From: an uncultured Lactobacillus sp.
Lineage (GTDB): Bacteria > Bacillota > Bacilli > Lactobacillales > Lactobacillaceae
Assembly (NCBI GenBank): GCA_910587695.1
Contig: CAJUNC010000002.1
Location: 81,278-145,277, forward strand
DNA: 64,000 nucleotides
Direction of reading: 5' to 3'
Position numbers and translations under genes: made by a program. This document shows positions 43,419 to 51,192 of the stretch, piece by piece (positions within the stretch are counted from its first letter, which is position 1; every line of letters begins with the position of its first letter). The notes beneath the pieces are model-generated. The model was given only the letters and a program-made list of their open reading frames with translations. It was not told the DNA's origin and searched no databases.

Positions 43419-43447
43419 AGAATACCATTAAAGCTTTGATCGTGCAA
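43419..43447 (-). promoter_or_regulatory. Promoter of the leader-permease transcript
   Basis: On the - strand TTGCAC (43447-43442) and TATTCT (43424-43419) with an ideal 17-bp spacer. Transcription would start near 43412, giving a leader of about 220 nt. Confidence 0.7.
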
Positions 43448-43538
43448 GATAAAATTTTAAGTAGTTGGCTAAGTAACTATAGAGATAGGATAGTTGAAAA
43501 ATTTGTAATATAATATTCTTGACGCATCACGGGTGTAA

Positions 43539-43554
43539 AGTTTCACGTGAAACA
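43539..43554. other. parS-like ParB-binding site
   Basis: AGTTTCACGTGAAACA matches the 16-bp Firmicutes parS consensus TGTTTCACGTGAAACA at 15 of 16 positions, with an intact 14-bp palindrome (43540-43553). It lies between the permease leader and the acyltransferase gene. parS sites nucleate ParB/SMC loading and cluster near oriC. Confidence 0.8.
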
Positions 43555-43592
43555 TATAATGCCTAATTTAATATTTAATTTCTGGAGGAAAT

Positions 43593-44645
43593 ATGAAGAA
43601 GAGGATCGACTGGATAGATATAGTTCGTGCAGTAGGGATGTTTCTGATCATTATGGGACACACATTGGAAGTCTATACTTACTCAATTGTTGGAAAGATG
43701 ATTTTTGCTGTACATGTACCAGTATTTTTTGTTTTGTCGGGGTATCTTTATAAAGAAAAATCAGTTAAAAAGATTTTTAAAGGGGGGAATGCTAATCTAT
43801 TATTGCCATACTTTGCAACCTTGATCATTGTAGTTATTATCACGAGGTTCAATTTTATTTTTCCTAACTGGATCTACAATTTAGATATGCACAATTTTTG
43901 GATATCAGCTTTTTACGGTAGTGGAACGACCTTGAATCCATTTTGGGATAATTCGTTAACGATCAATGCAATAGGTGCTATTTGGTTTTTATTGGCAATG
44001 TATTTTGGTAATATCATCTTTAACACTATTATAAAGAGTAGTCGTGGGAATTTATTCGTAAGTGGGGTCATGGCAACGGCTATAACATTTGGGGGATTTT
44101 ATTTGAGTGATATGGGTATTTTACTACCATGGTCTCTTAATGCAGCAATGGCTAGCCAGTTATTTTACTATGGTGGTCATTTGTTTAGAAGATTCGATCT
44201 GATCGAAAAATATGGAAGAGCTGGATGCTTTGTCGGAGTCATGTTATGGATAATATCAGCCCAAAGTGGCTTTTTATATCTTAATATCGCACATGCGGAT
44301 TCACCGATCTTGGCAATTTTAGGTGGTATTGGTGGTAGTTTTACTTTGATGTACTTGGCAAAATTGCTTTGTGAGACCAACTTGAATTTAGCTGCTGTTA
44401 AATATTATGGAAAGATGTCGTTGATCGTTTTGTGTGTTCATCTGATAGATTTAAATTCATGCGCTATTTCAGGAAAGATATATGAAACTTTAGCTCAAAT
44501 AACAGGAAATCAGATTTTTGCGGTCAGCATGGAAATATTGTATCGCTTCTTGTTGACTGTTGTTGGAATTGTTATTATTCCAAAGTTACCAGTAGTTCGT
44601 TCTTTTTACTTAAATCGCACATATCCTTTTTTCGCAAAAAAGTGA
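43593..44645 (+). CDS. Membrane acyltransferase (acyltransferase family 3)
   Basis: A 350-residue polytopic enzyme with about ten helices. The N-terminal motif RIDWIDIVRAVGMFLIIMGHTLEVY holds the catalytic histidine of the OafA/Acyl_transf_3 family; AVHVPVFFVLSGYLYK follows. It lacks the C-terminal SGNH domain of OatA-type proteins, so it may only carry an acyl group across the membrane or use another acceptor step. In this region it most likely O-acetylates the polysaccharide. GGAGG precedes the ATG. Confidence 0.88.
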   Translation: MKKRIDWIDIVRAVGMFLIIMGHTLEVYTYSIVGKMIFAVHVPVFFVLSGYLYKEKSVKKIFKGGNANLLLPYFATLIIVVIITRFNFIFPNWIYNLDMHNFWISAFYGSGTTLNPFWDNSLTINAIGAIWFLLAMYFGNIIFNTIIKSSRGNLFVSGVMATAITFGGFYLSDMGILLPWSLNAAMASQLFYYGGHLFRRFDLIEKYGRAGCFVGVMLWIISAQSGFLYLNIAHADSPILAILGGIGGSFTLMYLAKLLCETNLNLAAVKYYGKMSLIVLCVHLIDLNSCAISGKIYETLAQITGNQIFAVSMEILYRFLLTVVGIVIIPKLPVVRSFYLNRTYPFFAKK

Positions 44646-44785
44646 GAGTTCTATCAGTCAAAAATTAGAGCTACGGTATGTCCTACTCTTTATTTGAAAT
44701 TCGATCTAGTCAAGAGCTTTTGTAGGTCTTTAGGTATGCGTAAAAGAATCCTATACTGAGGGTAAAAAACGAAAGAGGTGTATTA

Positions 44786-47311
44786 GTGTTGAAAAAATAT
44801 AGTCTATATATTGGTAATTTTTTACTTACTTTTTTGATATTAAGTACGGTCTTGTTTGTGGGAGGATTTGCTCCTTTTGGTAATAAATCATTAGCGATCA
44901 TGGATGCCTCAATACAGTATCTGGATTTCTTTTCTTACTGGAAAGACGTTTTATCAGGACAAAATAGTGCTATATTTACTTTTAGTAATTTATTAGGAGC
45001 AGGGAATTGGTCGCAAGTAACTTATTATCTACTATCACCATTCAATCTTTTAGTTGTATTTTTCTCTAAAGAGAATTTAAATGTCTTTTTTGATTTAGTA
45101 GTCGTTTTGAAGCTATCTTTGGCTGCAATGACTAGTACTATATTTTTGAATGTGAGAACTAAAGATAGTTTGAAAAAATGGGTGCTTATTTTACTTGCAC
45201 TGAGCTATGCATTGATGCAGTACAATATCGCTCAGAGCAGTAATATCATGTGGTTGGATGGTGTTTATCTATTACCATTGAATTTATTAGGTGTTTACCT
45301 AGTTACGCAACAGCGATCAAGAGGAATTTATATTTTGGCGCTATCGATCGGCTTTGGTTTGATCGTGAATTGGTATGTCGGTGCGATCAATTGTCTATTT
45401 TCTTTTGGATGGTTGATCTTAGAAATATGTTTAGCTGAAAATATCACTTTAAAGAAAATTTGGTGGCCAATTATAAGTTACACATGGGCGATGATTATTG
45501 GGATAATGTTAAGTGCAGTTACATTTTTACCTACCGTAGCTTCTATGGGGCAACAATCCCGTTCAAGTTTAGATTGGTCCTTATTGACTAATACTTTTAG
45601 AGGAAATATTCTATCTGTTATTCCTAGTTATACTTTGGGCGCCACAAGTTCACCGACTAATGTGTCACTTTTTTGTGGAAGTTTAGTCTTATTAGGTGCA
45701 GTGTCACTTTTCTTTTCAGAATGTTTTAAATTAAGAGAAAAATTAGTTTTAGGCGTCTTTTTGATCCTTTCCTTGTTGATGTATTATTGGCAACCACTAT
45801 TTATGTTATTCTCACTTTTAAAAGATGCTACAAGTTATTGGTATCGATACTCGTATGTGGGATCGATGTTTTTGATATTTATGGCGAGTCTATTTTTTGA
45901 AAAATGGTCTGATGATCCACAAAAGAATATAGCATCACTGATCAAAGCAACTATCAGTATCGTTGGTATATCATTGATCGCATGGTATTTCTTGCCAAAA
46001 GTTTCTGAGATACGTTGGGTACAAAGTGGGATCTTTTTAGGAGCGATACTGTTTGTACTATGTTCAGTAAGTAGCTCACGCCTACAACGTTATAAAAAAT
46101 TTGCTGTGGTAGGGCTATGTTTATTGGTCGGTGGCGAATTGAGTTATAACACTTATTTACTGATCATGAATATGTTTAGTGAGGTTAGCGTTTACCAAAA
46201 ATATGTTAAACAACAAAGTAGCCAGATCACCGTGTTAAAGAATTATGATTCTGGATATTATCGAATCAGTCAAACAAAGGTCAAAGGTGAAGAAGATAAT
46301 ATTAATATAACTGCAAACTATAATGAGGCCTATGGTTTTAACTACTGGTCTATAGCTTCATATATTTCGAGTCCAAGTGGGACGCAACTAAAGTTATTAT
46401 CTGATCTAGGTTATCGCACAGAAGGAGATCGGATAAGTATAGTTAACACATCGATCTTACCAACGGATTCACTTTTAGGAGTGAAATATATCCTTTCACC
46501 GTATCCGATAAAGGGATTAGAAAAAGTTTCGTTGCAAAGAGCAAATGAAAAAGATGTCTATAAAAATCCCTATGCTTTGCCATTAGGTTTTGTTGTTTAT
46601 GGTATAGCTAAACGATCAAACGGACTAAATGTGTTTGATTATGAAAACGAGGTTTATACTCAGGCAACCGCTACAACCACCGAAATATTTAAACCTTTAG
46701 CATATAAGAAGATATCGACCAAGAGAGGGATACGCTATGAATTTAAGCTTCCTGCAGGGAAATATAGTGTATATGGTTCTATACCATGGAAATGGAGCGT
46801 TGACGGGACAAGATTGGACTTGAACGGAAAAATGCAGCAAGTATATAGCACATGGCTATCTCCAAGTGTTTTCTATGTTCCAACAGCAGGTGAAGGTAAT
46901 GGATATGTTGAGCTTCAAACTGATGCTCAACATGCTTTCAATGAACCACAATTATATCTATTAGATTTGGATCAACTGGCTAAGGCAACTAATAAGCTTA
47001 AAAAGCAAAGTGTAGGTGTTGAGCTTGATGTGGCGAATGGTAAAGCACATTTCACTGTGGACAATAAGCAAGGTAAACGTTATTTGCAAACTACGATCCC
47101 TTATGAAAGTGGCTGGATCGTGAAAGTAAATGGTAAGGAGATCATGCCGAAATTATTGGATAATACGTTGATGGCAATTCCCTTGGAAAAAGGGATAAAT
47201 AATATTACAATGAAGTATCATGTGATACATCTAAAATTGGGTGTATTACTAACACTAGTAGGAATTATTTTACTGAGTGGTACTTGGTACTTAACGAAAA
47301 AGTATAAATAG
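44786..47311 (+). CDS. YfhO-family membrane glycosyltransferase
   Basis: An 841-residue YfhO-type GT-C protein. About 12-14 helices are followed by a soluble extracellular domain (from about 450) and a last helix. The first loop has LAIMDASIQYLDFFSYWKDVLSG, the YfhO signature with the catalytic Asp. The start is a GTG at 44786 after GAAAGAGGTG. It is followed 12 bp later by a CsbB-like GT2 and then a GtrA/GtcA flippase. In Bacillus subtilis, CsbB, YfhO and GtcA together glycosylate lipoteichoic acid, and the same three-part set is present here. The sugar and acceptor are inferred from that pathway. Confidence 0.88.
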   Translation: MLKKYSLYIGNFLLTFLILSTVLFVGGFAPFGNKSLAIMDASIQYLDFFSYWKDVLSGQNSAIFTFSNLLGAGNWSQVTYYLLSPFNLLVVFFSKENLNVFFDLVVVLKLSLAAMTSTIFLNVRTKDSLKKWVLILLALSYALMQYNIAQSSNIMWLDGVYLLPLNLLGVYLVTQQRSRGIYILALSIGFGLIVNWYVGAINCLFSFGWLILEICLAENITLKKIWWPIISYTWAMIIGIMLSAVTFLPTVASMGQQSRSSLDWSLLTNTFRGNILSVIPSYTLGATSSPTNVSLFCGSLVLLGAVSLFFSECFKLREKLVLGVFLILSLLMYYWQPLFMLFSLLKDATSYWYRYSYVGSMFLIFMASLFFEKWSDDPQKNIASLIKATISIVGISLIAWYFLPKVSEIRWVQSGIFLGAILFVLCSVSSSRLQRYKKFAVVGLCLLVGGELSYNTYLLIMNMFSEVSVYQKYVKQQSSQITVLKNYDSGYYRISQTKVKGEEDNINITANYNEAYGFNYWSIASYISSPSGTQLKLLSDLGYRTEGDRISIVNTSILPTDSLLGVKYILSPYPIKGLEKVSLQRANEKDVYKNPYALPLGFVVYGIAKRSNGLNVFDYENEVYTQATATTTEIFKPLAYKKISTKRGIRYEFKLPAGKYSVYGSIPWKWSVDGTRLDLNGKMQQVYSTWLSPSVFYVPTAGEGNGYVELQTDAQHAFNEPQLYLLDLDQLAKATNKLKKQSVGVELDVANGKAHFTVDNKQGKRYLQTTIPYESGWIVKVNGKEIMPKLLDNTLMAIPLEKGINNITMKYHVIHLKLGVLLTLVGIILLSGTWYLTKKYK

Positions 47312-47323
47312 AAGGAGAAAGTA

Positions 47324-48256
47324 ATGACAAAAAGATTATCGATCATCGTACCCTGTTACTTTGAAGAAGAATCGATACCGTTATTTTATGAAGCGGTCGA
47401 GAAAGTGAAGGATAAATTAGTAGATGTTGAATTGGAATATTGGTTTATAAATGATGGTTCAACTGATAACACACTAGATGAAATGCAAAAATTACAGACT
47501 GGGGATCCAGAACATGTACACTATGTTTCTTTTTCACGCAATTTCGGTAAAGAGGCAGCGTTGTACTGTGGCTTGCAGGAAGCCACTGGAGATTATGTGA
47601 CAGTGATGGATGTTGATCTTCAAGACCCCCCGGATATGTTGCCACAAATGCTTGAGATCCTTGAAACAACTGATTATGATTGTGTGGGTACCAGACGTGT
47701 AGATCGTTCGGGAGAACCGCCAGTTCGGTCGGTTTTTGCACGAATGTTTTATAAATTGATCAATAAGATCTCTGATACTGAGATCGTCGATGGTGCACGT
47801 GATTTTCGGTTGATGACGCGTCAAATGGTCGATGCTATTCTTGAAATGACCGAATATAATCGCTTCTCAAAGGGGATCTTTAGTTGGGTCGGTTTCAAGA
47901 CTAAGTATTTAAATTACGAAAATCAAGAGCGTGTAGCTGGAGAAACTAGTTGGAATTTTTGGAGTTTATTTAAGTATTCGATCGATGGGATCGTGAATTT
48001 TTCACAATTTCCATTAGATATTGCTGCTTTTGTAGGATTTATATCATCAGTGATCTCGGGACTAGGTATTTTGTTCATAATTGCTCGCTATTTGATCCAT
48101 GGAGATCCAACTAGTGGTTGGGCGTCAACGATCTGTATCATGCTGTTTATTGGCGGGATCCAATTATTCTGTTTGGGGATCGTTGGCAAATACATCGGAA
48201 AGATTTTTACTGAAGTAAAAAATCGTCCAGTATATATCATAAAAGAGAAAAAATAG
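47324..48256 (+). CDS. CsbB/GtrB-like bactoprenol glycosyltransferase (GT2)
   Basis: A 310-residue enzyme that loads a sugar on undecaprenyl phosphate. The GT-A domain shows SIIVPCYFEEESIPLFYEA, the nucleotide-binding INDGSTDNT and VMDVDLQDPPDML (catalytic DxD region). The C-terminal part has two transmembrane helices (about 225-300), as in GtrB and CsbB. The ribosome binding site is GAAGGAG. The lipid-linked sugar would be flipped by the GtrA-like protein encoded next and used by the YfhO-like protein encoded before. Confidence 0.93.
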   Translation: MTKRLSIIVPCYFEEESIPLFYEAVEKVKDKLVDVELEYWFINDGSTDNTLDEMQKLQTGDPEHVHYVSFSRNFGKEAALYCGLQEATGDYVTVMDVDLQDPPDMLPQMLEILETTDYDCVGTRRVDRSGEPPVRSVFARMFYKLINKISDTEIVDGARDFRLMTRQMVDAILEMTEYNRFSKGIFSWVGFKTKYLNYENQERVAGETSWNFWSLFKYSIDGIVNFSQFPLDIAAFVGFISSVISGLGILFIIARYLIHGDPTSGWASTICIMLFIGGIQLFCLGIVGKYIGKIFTEVKNRPVYIIKEKK

Positions 48257-48346
48257 AGTAGACCCCCATTTTTGGGGGATATTCATGGTAGTTAGACTAT
48301 TTGAACTTGATAAAGTAAAATAACAATATACAAAATACATTAAGGA

Positions 48347-48772
48347 ATGATAATTATCATTAATAAATTTAAAAATTTATTCGATGCTACTATGCTTAAG
48401 TTTATCTTGGTAGGGATCGTCAATACGATTTTTGGAATGGGGATCATGTTTATCTTTTATAACTTTTTTCATTTCAGTTACTGGGTATCATCGGCCTCGA
48501 ATTATATTTTTGGTAGCATTTTGAGTTACTTTTTGAACAAACACTTTACATTCCAAAATAGATCCAAGCGTTTGGCAACGGTGATCAAATTCGCTATAAA
48601 TATCACAGTATGTTATTTGATCGCATATGGTGTTGCTAAACCATTAGCAATGTGGGCTTTTAGTGGCTTTGATACGCATGTACAAAATAATATAGCTATG
48701 TTAGCTGGTTCAGTCTTTTTTGTAGGACTAAACTATCTAGGCCAAAGATTTTGGGCTTTTAAAGAAGAATAG
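48347..48772 (+). CDS. GtrA/GtcA-family flippase
   Basis: A 141-residue four-helix membrane protein of the GtrA family: KFILVGIVNTIFGMGIMFIFYNFF, SYWVSSASNYIFGSILSYFLNKHFTFQ (conserved NKxFTF) and FVGLNYLGQRFWAF. It flips undecaprenyl-phosphate sugar across the membrane. The first ATG at 48347 directly abuts the AAGGA ribosome binding site (48342-48346), so initiation may be at a nearby ATT or be weak. A CCCCC/GGGGG hairpin at 48263-48278 lies between this gene and the GT2. Confidence 0.9.
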   Translation: MIIIINKFKNLFDATMLKFILVGIVNTIFGMGIMFIFYNFFHFSYWVSSASNYIFGSILSYFLNKHFTFQNRSKRLATVIKFAINITVCYLIAYGVAKPLAMWAFSGFDTHVQNNIAMLAGSVFFVGLNYLGQRFWAFKEE

Positions 48773-48787
48773 TTAGGGGGTTATCTG

Positions 48788-49948
48788 GTGCTTGAAAAAT
48801 TAGCGTTAAACAAAAATAACCTGGGAAATCAGCTCTATATGTTTTGTTTCAGTCTATATCTGATCGTCAATTTTATGGCAGGAACGACACTTTCGCGAAC
48901 TTTAGGGTTAGGTGCGATCGTTATTTTATTACGCCTTTCGCAATTAGCAGCGTTATTGGTCTTTTGCAAGATAATTATTTTTGACCGACACAAGTTCAAT
49001 ACGATCCTAGCGATCTTAGTTGGCGCCTGTTTCTTATTTATAGTTTGTAAGCAGGCACATGAATTAGATCCATTTTTTATGTATATATTTATTGTTGGTG
49101 CTTACAGAGTAGATTTTAAACAAATTTTAAACAAATATATTTTAGTAGTTTTATCGTTACTTTTGTTGGTTTATACAGCAGCAGTTTTAGGGGTTGTTCC
49201 TAACAATATAATGTGGCGCGAGGGTGCAGGTGTAATTAGAGCAGGACTAGGCTTAGCAACACCATCCGATCTAGCGGCTCATGTGTTCTATTTGATGCTT
49301 GCTTTTGCAATGATGCGAGATTTTATTTTTTCACGTCAAGAGATCGTTTTTATGGCCTTGATCGCTGTATTGATCTTTGCCATCACTAATAGTCGGTTAG
49401 ATGCATTGCTAATGCTATTATTGCTTGTAATAATGTATTTTAGAAGATATATTTTTAAAGCAGTAAAATATATCGGCTTTAAGGGGCTCAGTTTGTTAAT
49501 AGCATTATATGCATTAGGTAACTTATTGTTGACCTATTTCTTTGACCCTTATGATCCAGTTTATAATCAACTAGATGCTTTGTTATCACATCGTTTGCTG
49601 TTTGGAAAAATGGCGTTTGAAAAGTATTCTATCCATTTATTTGGTCAATACATCTATCAAAATGGTAATGGGGATCCAAGAGGCTTTGTAGTCTATTACT
49701 TTATCGATTCTGCGTATGTCCAAGCACTGATGATGTTTGGGATCGTCTTTTTATTGTTTATGTTAGGATTGTTAGTTTATTTGCTTTATCGCGCGTTTAA
49801 AAAGCAATATTATGGCTTAGCGATCGCCGTTTTATTGATAGCCCTGAGTATGGCAGTTAACCATCATTTCTGGCATGTATCTTATAATGTCAGTTTACTA
49901 GCTTTATTAGCGGTTTTACCTACAGTATCAGATACCAAATATACTTAA
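48788..49948 (+). CDS. Wzy-like polysaccharide polymerase (paralogue 1)
   Basis: A 386-residue membrane protein with about ten helices, typical of O-antigen/EPS polymerases. It has no strict motif, but its late segment (FGQYIYQNGNGDPRGFVVYYFIDSAYVQALMMFGIVFLL) is strikingly similar to that of the protein at 54819-55997 (GQFIYQNGFGG...YFYIDSSFVRTLMMHGVIVF), so the two are paralogues. The start is GTG at 48788 after AGGGGG. It would join repeat units on the outer membrane face. Followed by a terminator. Confidence 0.78.
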   Translation: MLEKLALNKNNLGNQLYMFCFSLYLIVNFMAGTTLSRTLGLGAIVILLRLSQLAALLVFCKIIIFDRHKFNTILAILVGACFLFIVCKQAHELDPFFMYIFIVGAYRVDFKQILNKYILVVLSLLLLVYTAAVLGVVPNNIMWREGAGVIRAGLGLATPSDLAAHVFYLMLAFAMMRDFIFSRQEIVFMALIAVLIFAITNSRLDALLMLLLLVIMYFRRYIFKAVKYIGFKGLSLLIALYALGNLLLTYFFDPYDPVYNQLDALLSHRLLFGKMAFEKYSIHLFGQYIYQNGNGDPRGFVVYYFIDSAYVQALMMFGIVFLLFMLGLLVYLLYRAFKKQYYGLAIAVLLIALSMAVNHHFWHVSYNVSLLALLAVLPTVSDTKYT

Positions 49949-49951
49949 TTT

Positions 49952-49986
49952 CTTAGCCTACTTTATAAGAAAGTAGGCTAAGTTTT
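49952..49986 (+). terminator. Terminator after the first Wzy-like gene
   Basis: CTTAGCCTACTTT and AAAGTAGGCTAAG, a perfect 13-bp stem with T5. Confidence 0.92.
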
Positions 49987-49993
49987 TATTCTG

Positions 49994-50036
49994 TGGTATA
50001 ATGCAAAAGGAATTACCGTCGTTGTGACGGCTTTTT
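49994..50036 (+). promoter_or_regulatory. Promoter and 5' hairpin of glf
   Basis: TGGTATAAT (49994-50002) is an extended -10. The transcript would begin near 50009 and immediately form CCGTC-GTTGT-GACGG (50016-50030) followed by CTTTTTG, resembling a terminator in the 5' end. Confidence 0.5.
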
Positions 50037-50074
50037 GTTTAATTAGACGAGATATCTTTGGAGGAGTACATATT

Positions 50075-51190
50075 ATGTCTAAATATTTAGTTGTTGGTGC
50101 AGGACTTTTTGGGGCTGTCTTTGCCAATGAGGCGGCTAAGCGTGGCCATGAAGTGACTGTGATCGAAAAACGTGACCACTTAGCGGGAAATATTTATACG
50201 AAAGAAGTCAATGGGATCCAAGTGCATCAATATGGAGCACATATTTTCCATACTTCAAATAAAAAAGTTTGGGATTACGTGAACCAATTTGCTGAATTTA
50301 ACCGGTATACGAATACACCGGTAGCAAATTACAACGGTGAGATCTATAACTTGCCTTTTAACATGAATACTTTCAACAAGCTTTGGGGAGTAGTCACGCC
50401 TAAAGAAGCACAAGAAAAGATCGATGAACAACGTGCTGTTTTGAAGGGTAAAACACCAGAAAACTTGGAAGAACAAGCTATTTCGTTGATCGGTACCGAT
50501 ATCTATGAAAAATTGATCAAGGGTTATACCGAAAAACAATGGGGGCGTAAGGCAACTGAATTACCAGCCTTTATCATCCGCCGTTTACCTGTGCGTTTGA
50601 CTTACGATAACAACTATTTCAATGATGATTATCAAGGTATCCCAGTTGGTGGCTACACTCAGATCGTAGAAAAGATGTTAGATCATGACAACATCACCGT
50701 CAAAACAAATACCGATTTCTTTGATAACAAAGACCAATATTTGAATGATTACGATAAAGTTTTATTCACTGGGATGATCGATCAATTCTTTGATTACAAA
50801 TTAGGTGAATTAGAATATCGTAGTTTACGTTTTGAGACAGAAAACTTAGACGTTGATAACTACCAAGGTAACGCGGTCGTTAACTATACTGATGCAAAAA
50901 CACCATATACGCGGATCATTGAGCATAAGCACTTTGAATTTGGTAAAGGTGATAAGAATAAGACCGTTATAACCCGGGAATATCCTGCTGATTGGAAACG
51001 TGGCGATGAACCATACTATCCAGTTAACGATAAGAAGAACAATGCGCTTTATACTAAATACCAAGATCTAGCTAACCAAGAAGCTCAAAATGTGATCTTT
51101 GGTGGACGTTTAGGGCAATATCGTTATTACAACATGGATCAAGTGATCTCAGCTGCTTTGACCACAGTTAAGCAAGAATTTGGTGATTAA
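50075..51190 (+). CDS. glf: UDP-galactopyranose mutase
   Basis: A 371-residue flavoenzyme that interconverts UDP-galactopyranose and UDP-galactofuranose. The FAD-binding motif VVGAGLFGAVFANEAAKRGHEVTVIEKRDHLAGN is at the N-terminus. QYGAHIFHT, ENLEEQAISLIGTDIYEKLIKGYTEKQWGR and VIFGGRLGQYRYYNMDQVI are family signatures. The start at 50075 follows TTTGGAGGAG; a longer upstream reading has no ribosome binding site. It supplies galactofuranose for the polysaccharide and is the best evidence that the polymer contains this sugar. Confidence 0.96.
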   Translation: MSKYLVVGAGLFGAVFANEAAKRGHEVTVIEKRDHLAGNIYTKEVNGIQVHQYGAHIFHTSNKKVWDYVNQFAEFNRYTNTPVANYNGEIYNLPFNMNTFNKLWGVVTPKEAQEKIDEQRAVLKGKTPENLEEQAISLIGTDIYEKLIKGYTEKQWGRKATELPAFIIRRLPVRLTYDNNYFNDDYQGIPVGGYTQIVEKMLDHDNITVKTNTDFFDNKDQYLNDYDKVLFTGMIDQFFDYKLGELEYRSLRFETENLDVDNYQGNAVVNYTDAKTPYTRIIEHKHFEFGKGDKNKTVITREYPADWKRGDEPYYPVNDKKNNALYTKYQDLANQEAQNVIFGGRLGQYRYYNMDQVISAALTTVKQEFGD

Positions 51191-51192
51191 AA

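Noticed and set aside
43193..43420. T-box riboswitch before the amino acid permease
   Set aside because: No T-box sequence or specifier stem was found; the leader peptide explains the terminator better.
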